This document shows positions 34,403-42,619 of a stretch of 64,000 nt of DNA, piece by piece. The stretch's first letter is position 1. Each line of letters starts with the position of its first letter. Position numbers and translations under genes: made by a program. The stretch comes from Terrisporobacter mayombei (GTDB taxonomy: Bacteria > Bacillota > Clostridia > Peptostreptococcales > Peptostreptococcaceae): NCBI RefSeq assembly GCF_020748465.1, contig NZ_JAHZMP010000001.1, positions 1-64,000 on the forward strand. Reading direction: 5' to 3'. The notes beneath the pieces are model-generated. The model made no database searches, was not told where the DNA came from, and worked only from the letters and a program-made list of their open reading frames with translations.

Positions 34403-34462
34403 AAAAAAGCTCCATAGGTTAATCTATGGAGCTCCATTGCTCTTTTAGTACTTCTTTGTACT
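34403..34462 (-). promoter_or_regulatory. ANTAR (EutV) antitermination leader before eutG
   Basis: AGUAC-AAAGAA-GUACU (34447-34462) and GAGC-AAUGGA-GCUC (34429-34442) are consecutive hairpins with A1/G4 hexaloops. The second overlaps the terminator AGCUCCAUAG / CUAUGGAGCU plus U-run (34403-34433). This is the clearest of the three copies. Confidence 0.9.
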
Positions 34463-34621
34463 ATTGTCTTCAGTATAATATTTATTCTATATAAAGTAAA
34501 TGGTATTTTATGTTATATTTCGCTACAATCATATAAAATCTTTATACTTTCACTTCATAGATAAAAAATTACTACAACAAAACAAAGAAATATATTAAAC
34601 TTACCTCTATCTGATTCTTGT

Positions 34622-34810
34622 CTAGTAGAATTTGGTGTCTGTCATTGAAAATAGTTTTGATTTAAACGTATCTAGTAAAAGTTGTAAACCACTATAATTT
34701 ATAAATGCTACTGAAAAATAAAATGATTTACATTCTTTTAAACTCTTTTTTAACTCATTTAATAAATTAGTTTGTTGTGAATTTATAAATAATTCATTAG
34801 TTTGCTTCAT
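34622..34810 (-). pseudogene. 5' fragment of a PLD/helicase-type gene
   Basis: The 62 residues KQTNELFINSQQTNLLNELK, then FYFSVAFINYSGLQLLLDTF, match the N-terminus of large phospholipase D-like/DEAD-box helicase proteins (DUF3427 type, around 950 residues). After LLLDTFK the frame enters unrelated codons and stops. It has a weak AGGGTAG site. It is the 3' border of the IS66/Rhs scar. Confidence 0.65.
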
Positions 34811-34824
34811 TATATATTTCTACC

Positions 34825-35574
34825 CTATTTCTTCTCTTTATCAATTATATCATCAAATATATTAGCATCTTCAATTTCATCTGACACATATTTTTCAAAT
34901 TTATTTAAAATGGATGATAACTTTTCTTTTCTATATTTATATCTAATTTTAAAGAAATCTTCATCTTCACCATAATCTTTTCTCAAGTCTTTTTCTAATT
35001 TATATATTTCCTCACAATAATTAAACCCTATGATTGCACGTGATTTTTTCAAGGCTTCATTATTTAGGGTTGATACGATATCATAATATTTTCTTCGGAT
35101 ATGCGCTAAACAATAAAGTCGTTTAGCATCACTGACGCTATTGTATCCGTTATATCCGTCTGTCTGAAGAAATCCACAATAACCATTCAAAAATGATTTT
35201 GGATAAGAACTAGATCTAGTTTTCTGATATTCATATAAAATAATAGAGTTATCATTTCCTCCTGTTTTATATAACCACATATAACATTTAGATCTCGATT
35301 CTTTTCCCTTTGCATCAATTACCACCAAGCTCGTTTCATCAGCTTGTATATAATTTGATTTTAGTAATTCCTCTTTCATTAAATCATATACAACTTGAAA
35401 TTCCTTAGCAGAACTTATTATCCAGTTAGACAAGGTCTGCCTAGATAGATTAGCCCCTAACATCTTGAAATAATTTTCTTGCCTATTCAATAATATGGAT
35501 ACTATGATAATTATTATTGGTCCTTTTGAACGGACGGAAATATTAAATTTGCTACACCTAATTATTTTCTCCAT
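34825..35574 (-). mobile_element. IS66-family transposase remnant
   Basis: About 200 codons match the central IS66 transposase domain: ANLSRQTLSNWIISSAKEF, YIQADETSLVVIDAKG, KCYMWLYKTGG, FLQTDGYNGYNSV, CLAHIRRKYYDI. The N-terminal zinc-finger/leucine-zipper region is replaced by short unrelated sequence (SKGPIIIIIVSILLNRQENY) and the C-terminal catalytic Glu region is missing. No terminal inverted repeats are seen, so it is dead. Confidence 0.85.
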
Positions 35575-35617
35575 AATTTCCCCTCTATTTTTAATAAAAT
35601 CTCTTATATTTTTATTA

Positions 35618-35945
35618 TTAATTATACTTATTTTTTGGCATACGTTTCATTCTACCTTTATTGCAAAGCAATTTCTTTACAAAATATGTTGCTGCTTTGC
35701 CTGAAAAATATTTTGCTGCTCTTACAGCTATCCATTTTGCTATTCTCGTAAGCCACTGGCGATGTTCCTTCTTGTCCTACTACACTTGTAGTGCTTCCTT
35801 GAATGTCTTTGTTATAAGTATAATACTTAAATTCATCCTTATCGTATCTTGTAGTACCCATAACATTTTCTTTGGTAACTACAAAGTTTTAGCTTGTCTT
35901 ATTTCCATCTTTATTTTATTTAGATGATGTCAGCTTATTCAGCTC
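35618..35945 (-). pseudogene. Rhs core end with a different C-terminal tail (unit C, broken)
   Basis: Directly after the immunity gene of unit B, the minus strand reads TYSELNKLTSSK, stop, NKDGNKTS, stop, NFVVTKENVMGTTRY, then NKDIQGSTTSVV up to GTSPVAY. There it changes frame into TRIAKWIAVRAAKYFSGKA and VKKLLCNKGRMKRMPK before a stop. Two in-frame TAA codons and the frame change show it is inactive. The tail may be the end of another tip domain. Confidence 0.75.
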
Positions 35946-35946
35946 G

Positions 35947-36414
35947 CTATATGTATAATTTGTTGTTCCATCTTTTGTCTTTAACTATTTCAATTGCAAC
36001 TTCATGATTAGGATAAAATTCTAGTGTTACTTTTGCAAAATCATAAAATTCCTCATCACTTAATGGGGATGTTGGACACCCCCAAAATACATCAAGTGCC
36101 CATATTTTAATATCAATATATTCAGGAAAAAGATTAATAACTCTTTTTATATGCCAGTAAATAATAGAATAGTCATCATCTAGAAATGGTTTCATAAACA
36201 TTAAAATTTGGCATAATGTCATATGCTTATCTGGAGTCTCATCCCTAGATATTGCATACATTAAATAACAATAATATTCCTTTGTACTTAATTTTGGAAA
36301 AGTATCTAAGATACTATCAAAAGTGTATCCCCCTGCTATACTTTCAAATATATCATAGGCTCTACTGTATAGTCCCTGCTTAATTAATAATCTATTTTTC
36401 ATCTTTGCACCCAT
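35947..36414 (-). CDS. Putative Rhs immunity protein (unit B)
   Basis: The protein has 155 residues, all-helical with TPR-like spacing: NRLLIKQGLYSRAYDIFES, YYCYLMYAISRDETPDK, HIKRVINLFPEYIDIKIW, FAKVTLEFYPNHEVA. It begins 28 bp after the Rhs tip of unit B, the position of immunity genes in Rhs systems. No enzyme motif is present. The start could be at MGAKMKN or four codons later; ribosome sites are weak. Immunity is inferred from position. Confidence 0.6.
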   Translation of the reverse strand: MGAKMKNRLLIKQGLYSRAYDIFESIAGGYTFDSILDTFPKLSTKEYYCYLMYAISRDETPDKHMTLCQILMFMKPFLDDDYSIIYWHIKRVINLFPEYIDIKIWALDVFWGCPTSPLSDEEFYDFAKVTLEFYPNHEVAIEIVKDKRWNNKLYI

Positions 36415-36442
36415 CCATTACCTATTTTAAAAACTTTATTTT

Positions 36443-37350
36443 TTAAATATCCAGTTGCTTCAATAATTTGATTTTTATACTTCCATTACTTTGAATACTC
36501 CATTTTCCATTTTTAATAGCCTTATAAGTTAAGCGCTTTACATTGGCATTACTTGGATTTTTTAACCCTCTATTCCAATAGTGTTTTGATATATTTACAT
36601 GAGTATTCATTTTAAACCTAGTAAGACCACTAATATTTCTATATGACCCTCTAAGTAGCCCTGCTAAAGCAGCAACATCAGCGACAAATACTTTTCTAGT
36701 TATTCCTTTTGACCCCAATTTATTAGCTAACCAATTTCCTAAGTAACTTCCTCCTACAGCTCCTATATAAGTATCCCTAGTTATAAAGCTTCCGTTCTTA
36801 GGGTCATAATATCTAGCATTTAAATAATACAGTCCTGTACTTACATCATAAATAACAACTGTATAGCAAATCTTATTAAAGAATGTACTATCTCCCTATA
36901 TTTCTTGTTACCCCAAAGTCGTCATAATCATAAGCCACTGGTGAAGTTCCATCTTGTACTACTACACTTGTGGTACTTCCTTGAATGTCTTTGTTATAAT
37001 TATAATACTTAAATCTACCCTTATCATATGTTGTAGTACCTATAACATTTTTTTTGGTAACTACAAATTTTTCGGTTGTATATAAAACAACTCCATCTTG
37101 ATAGAAGTAATTTACTACATTGTTTCCTTCTTTCTTTTGGATTCTCTTACCCTTTCCCTTGTATAGGTTTTCTTGATTTACAACTTCTTTATCTACATTT
37201 GTTGTGATGCAAGTAGAAAGTCTGTTGTCTACATCATAAGTATTTTCTACTATTACCTTTGTCACCCTGTCTTTTTCCATAGTTTGATTTCCGTTTTGTC
37301 ATAAGAGTAAGCCTTATTTTGTGCCTTAAACCACAGTACAGACAGTAAAC
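36443..37350 (-). pseudogene. Rhs core end plus C-terminal tip (unit B), frameshifted
   Basis: The Rhs core reads AQNKAYSYDKTG, VIVENTYDVDNRLSTC, ENLYKGKGKRIQKKEGN, DIQGSTTSVV, VAYDYDDFGVTR. Single-base shifts near 37300 and near 36893 break it. The end DVSTGLYYLNARYYDPKNG and FITRDTY is the canonical core terminus. The tip that follows is about 75 residues (GNWLANKLGSKGITRK, HVNISKHYWNRGLKN, KAIKNGKWSIQSNGSIKIK). I do not recognise the tip's family; a nuclease-like toxin is possible. The core lacks the large N-terminal Rhs shell, so it is an orphan tip. Confidence 0.8.
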
Positions 37351-37368
37351 AATATCTATGTTTCTTTT

Positions 37369-37776
37369 CTATAAAAAAAGATCATCATTCTCTTCATCTT
37401 CTTCTTGATAAAATTTTATTATATTTTTCTTTGTTAATTTATTCTCTCTTGTTATCTTATAAGCAATAACTTTTTTATCTGAGTCTTCATCCAACACAGG
37501 TTATTTTAGCCACAATATAATACTTGTCATATCATAGTTTTTATATGATACTTTAAATATTTCTTCTATTACCTTTACCATTTCTAATGTTGAAAAACAA
37601 GGTAATTTTGTTGGAACTCCTTCTGTAAGATAACTACGTACTAATGTTGAACCATCATATTCATTCTTTTCAAAACGTCCAAATTCTATTTGGTTAAAAC
37701 TATCTGAACTCTTAAAAACGAATTCTGCTAATACTTCAAATATTTTTTCTATTTCAGAATATTTATCTTTAATCAC
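37369..37776 (-). pseudogene. Putative immunity-like protein with premature stop
   Basis: From 37776 the frame gives KYSEIEKIFEVLAEFVF, RFEKNEYDGSTLVRSYL and TLEMVKVIEEIFKVSY, ending at a TAA (37501-37503). The same frame then continues cleanly for 43 codons (VLDEDSDKKVIAYKITRE, NIIKFYQEEDEEND) to a TAG. A nonsense mutation is therefore likely. The start is GTG; an ATG behind GAGGAA 11 bases earlier is out of frame by one, a second possible lesion. Family unknown; position suggests an immunity gene. Confidence 0.6.
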
Positions 37777-37896
37777 TATTTTTCATAATTTTTCCTCTGT
37801 TAATAAAAATAAACTTCAATATAAAATTTAAAAATCATTTTTTAGAACTGCACCCCCTGAGACTAATTTTGAGACGGGTAGTGGCTCAATTGCTAA

Positions 37897-38901
37897 CTAC
37901 TTCATAAAATCTATAACCAAGTCTTGTGCATATACTTTTATTATATCGTATCCATCTGATTCTACTAGTAATTGAAATTCTATCCTATCGTCATAATCTA
38001 TTTTTATACAACATGAATCAATAAATCCAGTGCTATTAGCTTCTACGTTCTTCGTTCCCTTAAACGTAACCTGTAATAATTCAGCTTCTGGTTTATCCTC
38101 ATTAAATTCAAAATAATTAGAACCTTTTTCTATATTAATATAAAAATCACTATCATCTTTCATTCCAAAATCATTTACAGTGCACTCTCTAAAATCAAAG
38201 TTTTCAACAAAATATTGAAGATCCTTTGATAGATTTAAGTTTTTAGCTTCCTTTAGTCTATAATATTCATCTGTAATTACTTTACTCATTGATATTAATT
38301 CATTAAATCTATAATAATAGCCTATATCCTCATTATCCATCCATTGTTGTAGAATTTTTAATTTGAATTCCTCACCTTTTTTTGCCTTTGATCTTTTTAA
38401 ATATTCATCTATATCATTTTCATAAGATATGCTTTTTATTTCTTCTATTATTAATTCTTTAGCCTCTATAATATAGCATAATTCATCTCTTTTAATTTTA
38501 TCTTCTGGTTTCAAATAATCTTCTTTATATTCATTATTTTCTTGTTGACAAATTGAAAATATAATCCTAAATCCACCTTTTATTTCATATAATTCAACTT
38601 TAGTAAACATCTTGTCTAAAAAAATTTCTGTATCATAAAGTAAGGATTTAAAAGTAAACCTTAAGTAATCAAATTCGCATTTTGTCTTTGTACAATCTAA
38701 CTCAATTATATGTTCATTGAAAGAATCGTAGCTTTCATATTTAACAATAGCTCCATTTAATAAATTATCTTTTAATATATGTCTGTATTTTGGAGCAATA
38801 ATAACATTTTCACTATGTTTTTCTCCATATTTATAATCTAATTTTATATTGCTTTTTCCATATCTACTTTTTTTATACATATTTATATTGTCTTCTTTCA
38901 T
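37897..38901 (-). CDS. Hypothetical protein within the Rhs region
   Basis: The protein has 334 residues, acidic, soluble, with alpha and beta segments. Recognisable stretches are LDCTKTKCEFDYLRFTF, LQQWMDNEDIGYYYRFNE and the C-terminal CCIKIDYDDRIEFQLLVESD. I do not recognise the family. It lies between two Rhs core remnants and upstream of the broken immunity-like gene, so it may be another immunity or effector-associated protein. The start lacks a strong ribosome binding site; residue 8 (MYKKSRYG) is an alternative. Confidence 0.55.
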   Translation of the reverse strand: MKEDNINMYKKSRYGKSNIKLDYKYGEKHSENVIIAPKYRHILKDNLLNGAIVKYESYDSFNEHIIELDCTKTKCEFDYLRFTFKSLLYDTEIFLDKMFTKVELYEIKGGFRIIFSICQQENNEYKEDYLKPEDKIKRDELCYIIEAKELIIEEIKSISYENDIDEYLKRSKAKKGEEFKLKILQQWMDNEDIGYYYRFNELISMSKVITDEYYRLKEAKNLNLSKDLQYFVENFDFRECTVNDFGMKDDSDFYINIEKGSNYFEFNEDKPEAELLQVTFKGTKNVEANSTGFIDSCCIKIDYDDRIEFQLLVESDGYDIIKVYAQDLVIDFMK

Positions 38902-39060
38902 TTATTTTTATAGTAACATTTAAATTTAATATCTATTTAAGGTAAAACTCTTTTTTTTATTAAGCATAGAAATTAATATAAAATAGATATAATAACTACA
39001 ATATACTTACCTTAGTTAAGTTAGTCTTTAAGTTTTAGCAAAGTGTCATAAGTATACTAT

Positions 39061-39453
39061 TTAATTTTCATTTAAATTATATAGTTCATAACTTATAACA
39101 TTTTTACTTTCATCTAAATTACTAACAAGTTTAAGTTTTACAAAATCGCCTATTTCATAAAACTTATATATTTCTTCGTCATTTATTTCATAATTACTAT
39201 CTTCATACTTCAACTCCACAATATATGTATCCGGTAATTTAGCTGGTGACATACTTCCTCCTATTGATGAAAATAGTCCTTTAGAAAACCCTTTGTTGAT
39301 TATTTGCATATCTACTATTTGGGTTTCAGTATATTTTATTTTTGATTTCAATCGTCTTATAGCTATTCTTTTTTTTATTTCAATTACTAACAAATATGTA
39401 ATACTTAATATTACAATTATTGGCCATAATAAATCATTGATTGAACCGTTCAT
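39061..39453 (-). CDS. Putative membrane immunity protein (unit A)
   Basis: The protein has 130 residues. One N-terminal transmembrane helix (LLWPIIVILSITYLLVIEI) and a basic stretch lead to a beta-rich domain (TETQIVDMQIINKG, LPDTYIVELKYEDSNY, KFYEIGDFVKLKLVSN). GGAGGG precedes the ATG, and these bases are also the last codons of the Rhs core remnant of unit A, so core and gene overlap. The toxin tip that should separate them is missing. Function is inferred from this arrangement. Confidence 0.6.
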   Translation of the reverse strand: MNGSINDLLWPIIVILSITYLLVIEIKKRIAIRRLKSKIKYTETQIVDMQIINKGFSKGLFSSIGGSMSPAKLPDTYIVELKYEDSNYEINDEEIYKFYEIGDFVKLKLVSNLDESKNVISYELYNLNEN

Positions 39454-39978
39454 ATATCCCTCCTCTATAAGTATCCCTCGTTATAAATCTTCCGTTCTTA
39501 GGATCATAATATCTAGCATTCAAATAATACAGTCCTGTACTTACATCATAGATTCCACCAGTATAACAAATCTCATTAAAGAAAGTACTATCCCCTATAC
39601 TTCTTGTTACCCCGAAGTCGTCATAATCATAAGCCACTGGTGAAGTCCCATCTTGTCCTACTACACTTGTTGTACTTACTTGAATGTCTTTGTTATAATT
39701 ATAATACTTAAATCTTTCCTTACTGTATCTTTTAGTACCTATAATATTTCCTTCAATGCCTACAAAGTTTTGACTTGTCTTATTTCCATTTTTATCTGCT
39801 GTATATAACACTACTCCATCTTGATAGAAATAATATACTACATTATTTCCTTCTTTCTTTCGGATTTTCTTACACTTTCCGCTGTATAGGTTTTCTTGAT
39901 TTACAACTTCTTTTTCTCCATTTGTTGTTATACAAGTAGAAAGCCTGTTATATACATAATCAATACTATATAAATAAT
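39434..39978 (-). pseudogene. Rhs core end (unit A), tip missing
   Basis: An open frame of about 180 codons without a start covers YNRLSTCITTNGEKEVVNQE, QDGVVLYTADKNGNKTSQNF, DIQVSTTSVVGQDGTSPVAY, EICYTGGIYDVSTGLYYLN, RYYDPKNGRFITRDTYRGG. After the core end only ERFNQ and a stop remain, read through the start region of the downstream gene. It is a displaced core without a tip. Confidence 0.82.
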
Positions 39979-40022
39979 AATTTTAACTATTATAAGATAT
40001 CTTTCTCTAATATAATATGCGG

Positions 40023-40568
40023 TTACTTTGTCATATCATATGACTTAGCTATTTTCTCTATGACTTCTTTATTAATTGATTTATCTAAAACTAAAAATGT
40101 AGTATTATAATATCTGCTATAAAAATTTATAAGGTAAGAATTAATACTTTCACCATTAAATTTGAATCTACAATGTTCATAATAACTACTATTAGAAAAA
40201 ATATATGATTCGTTATCAGTATAAGGAGGTATAAAAATATCTTTTACGCTTAACGCATTTCCTAAATCATAATTTTCTAAATAGTATCCATTATCAATAT
40301 CTTCTTTAGTATTTATATCATTTGAAGCAACTTCATATTGAACTAGATAAATATTGCAATTGTCTTCTTCAATAGATTTATCAGCAAAATATAGTAATCC
40401 ATCTTTTGTTGTAGAGCAATACCAATCTTTAGGAACTTTTATAATTCCTATATTTTTAACATTTATTTCTTTATATTTGCTATACTCTGTAAAATATTTA
40501 TATGCAAAAAGCATTAATATAGTAAGTATAGCAACAACTACTCCCCTAATAATCTTTCTTTTTTTCAT
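40023..40568 (-). CDS. Putative membrane-anchored immunity protein (unit D)
   Basis: The protein is about 181 residues, starting MKKRKIIRGVVVAILTILML behind GGAGGAGT. One N-terminal helix anchors an extracytoplasmic domain with PKDWYCSTTKDGLLYFADKS, YLVQYEVASNDI and LINFYSRYYNTTFLVLDKSI. It resembles PsbP/DUF-type lipoprotein-like domains in outline, but I cannot name the family. It starts 30 bp after the Rhs core end of unit D, again with no toxin tip. Confidence 0.58.
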   Translation of the reverse strand: MKKRKIIRGVVVAILTILMLFAYKYFTEYSKYKEINVKNIGIIKVPKDWYCSTTKDGLLYFADKSIEEDNCNIYLVQYEVASNDINTKEDIDNGYYLENYDLGNALSVKDIFIPPYTDNESYIFSNSSYYEHCRFKFNGESINSYLINFYSRYYNTTFLVLDKSINKEVIEKIAKSYDMTK

Positions 40569-40598
40569 ATACTCCTCCATAATATAATATTGGATTGT

Positions 40599-40719
40599 TT
40601 AGCTTCCGTTCTTAGAATCATAATATCTAGCATTCAAATAATATAGTCCTGTACTTACATCATAGATTCCACCTGTATAGCGAATCTCACTAAAGAAGCT
40701 ACTATCCCCTATACTTCTT
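40599..40719 (-). pseudogene. Rhs core end (unit D), 40 codons
   Basis: The minus strand reads RSIGDSSFFSEIRYTGG, IYDVSTGLYYLNARYYDS, KNGS, then TAA. It is the same core terminus as in units A and B, cut at the GRFITRD position. Confidence 0.8.
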
Positions 40720-40770
40720 TAATAAAAATAATAAGCATATAATTCAAGATACCTAGCATTTAACGCAAAA

Positions 40771-40807
40771 TTGACACACCCCACCTCTATAGCAATGGGA
40801 GTGTGCC
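40771..40807 (-). terminator. Terminator of the 40817 gene
   Basis: GGCACACTCCC pairs with the GGGTGTGTC-type arm around a short loop just past the stop at 40817. Confidence 0.6.
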
Positions 40808-40816
40808 AATTAAATT

Positions 40817-41308
40817 CTAACTAGCTACATTCATGTTATCTAACATTGATTGTACTTTTATAATCTTATAAGGATTTACATACTGTGGATTTATTGTTAA
40901 TACTATCTTATCCATCTTTTTTAAATATAAGACAAATTTTATTTCTCTTAACTTTACAGTAGTATTGCGAGTATGTATAACCGAAGAAAACCTTTTCTCG
41001 CTTTTTTCTTTCATCTCTTCTATTCCTTGTAAATCATAATTGATTTCTGTTTTTAATATGTCTTTTATATAAACCTTGTTTTCGTAATCACAAAGATTAT
41101 ACTGAATATAGTCATCTATTATTGCTATATATCCATTATTTATAAAATCCACATATTTGATTTCCCCTAGTTTCCCCAATTCATCTTTTATTGAATTTTC
41201 ATAAGCTAACCTTTCTTTAACGTTATCTTTCCTACTTAAGTCTTTTGTCTGAACTAATGTTGCCATAAAAACTACAAATACAAATAAACCTAATAAAATA
41301 AATACCAT
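40817..41308 (-). CDS. Hypothetical protein with N-terminal membrane anchor
   Basis: The protein has 163 residues. A hydrophobic helix (MVFILLGLFVFVVFMATLV) precedes a soluble part with VDFINNGYIAIIDDYIQYNL, LREIKFVLYLKKMDKIVL. I do not recognise the family. It has AAAGGGG upstream and its own terminator, so it is monocistronic and flanks the Rhs region. Confidence 0.6.
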   Translation of the reverse strand: MVFILLGLFVFVVFMATLVQTKDLSRKDNVKERLAYENSIKDELGKLGEIKYVDFINNGYIAIIDDYIQYNLCDYENKVYIKDILKTEINYDLQGIEEMKEKSEKRFSSVIHTRNTTVKLREIKFVLYLKKMDKIVLTINPQYVNPYKIIKVQSMLDNMNVAS

Positions 41309-41386
41309 TTTTTACCCCTTTACTAACCCTTTATTTATATAATAAACGTTTAATCAAACAATTGCAATTTCAACAGCACTATTAAT

Positions 41387-42193
41387 TTAAATATTTGAAA
41401 TTATTCTTTCATATTTCTTATCAGAATCTTCCACTATTCTAATTTTGTTATTTTCTATCATATGCTCAATTCTTGATGCATACCACCAATCCTCAATACC
41501 TAATTGATAAATCCCCAATATCTCACCAATTAACCCAACTTCTTTTATATGTTTAAACTTTATGTGTTTGTAAATCAAGTGATCATAAAAATCTACTGGA
41601 ACTCCTATCAACTGACCATTAACTACTGCTCTCAAAGGACTGTTGTCTTCCACAAGTTCTAACCAATTATTCGCAAACATTATTATTTCTATTTTGGACA
41701 TCTTTTTTTCATATTTAATAAATTCACCAAATTTTTCAGGTACAACTCCTCCCCATTTCTCATATGCCATAACACTATTCTGTATTTGTATATACTCAGG
41801 TAACTTCACAGTAAATATCTCACTTGAAATGTCTTTTAATATATTACATACGTAGTGAAAACCACACATAGAATATGGAGCATTGCTGTACCATATTCTG
41901 ATTGGCTCTCCTTCTAATGCATACTTCATAAACCTCTTATGTTCATCTATATACTTTCTTCCAACCTTTTTAAGTTCTTCTAAGGTTTCTTCAGTATTAT
42001 CATAAACATTTTGTGTATACATATCAAATATAAGTTCCTGTCTATAAGGGCTCTCTATATTTTCCCTAATATCACCAATATCTAACATTAAAGCAAGACA
42101 AATAACTTTATCTGTGCTTCCTGAAATAACTCCTTCTTCTATTGCTGCTTTCATAGATGCTGCTTCACTTTCTCCAAATAAAACTTCTATCAT
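41387..42193 (-). CDS. DUF1835-type protein
   Basis: The protein has 268 residues. The opening IEVLFGESEAASMKAAIEEG and the downstream RIWYSNAPYSMCGFHYVCN and WGGVVPEKFGEFIKYEKKM are the DUF1835/DUF3658 pattern of Firmicutes. The fold is predicted to be nucleoside-phosphate-binding-like, but the function is unknown. GAGGAG precedes the ATG. Confidence 0.8.
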   Translation of the reverse strand: MIEVLFGESEAASMKAAIEEGVISGSTDKVICLALMLDIGDIRENIESPYRQELIFDMYTQNVYDNTEETLEELKKVGRKYIDEHKRFMKYALEGEPIRIWYSNAPYSMCGFHYVCNILKDISSEIFTVKLPEYIQIQNSVMAYEKWGGVVPEKFGEFIKYEKKMSKIEIIMFANNWLELVEDNSPLRAVVNGQLIGVPVDFYDHLIYKHIKFKHIKEVGLIGEILGIYQLGIEDWWYASRIEHMIENNKIRIVEDSDKKYERIISNI

Positions 42194-42240
42194 AAATTTC
42201 TCCTCTTTAGTAATTTAAACGCCAGACATAGTATAAATTT

Positions 42241-42408
42241 TTAATTATTAACTTTAACTACTATTAGGGCATAAATAAGTAAAATTATTAAAGCAGTTAC
42301 ATTTATAATATCTTGAAGATTGGATTTGTTAAGAAAAAAGTTTGCAGCAAATATAACTCCAGTAATTATAAGTAAAAAGTTATAGCTATTGAAAAAAAAT
42401 TTTTTCAT
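42241..42408 (-). CDS. Small two-helix membrane protein
   Basis: The protein has 55 residues, MKKFFFNSYNFLLIITGVIF then a second helix INVTALIILLIYALIVVKVN. GGAGGT lies at the right distance from this ATG; an in-frame GTG-type start 15 codons earlier is not needed. Function unknown. Confidence 0.55.
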   Translation of the reverse strand: MKKFFFNSYNFLLIITGVIFAANFFLNKSNLQDIINVTALIILLIYALIVVKVNN

Positions 42409-42568
42409 AGAATACCTCCAGATATATATATATTCAAATTTTGTAACTACCAAATTTTGGACTTAAATCCTAATTCTATTATACAATAAATATAAATAAA
42501 CTCATCTTAAGATTTCTTATAGTAATTAAATCCCGCTGTGAGTAAGTATTAGTTATAGATTATAAAGC

Positions 42569-42603
42569 GTAAAAAAGAATACCCATAATGGATATTCTTT
42601 TTT
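42569..42603 (-). terminator. Terminator of the two-component operon
   Basis: AAAAAAGAATACC / GGATATTCTTTTTT hairpin with T-run lies 17 bp past the kinase stop. Confidence 0.85.
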
Positions 42604-42619
42604 GTATTTCATCTTAAAT

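Noticed and set aside
33870..34448. Plus-strand frame of 192 codons across eutG
   Set aside because: Antisense shadow of eutG and its leader; no start signal.
34451..34621. Possible cobalamin riboswitch or EutX-type RNA upstream of eutG
   Set aside because: The stretch is too short and lacks the conserved B12-box and a further dual-hairpin; only promoter-like AT-rich sequence is visible.
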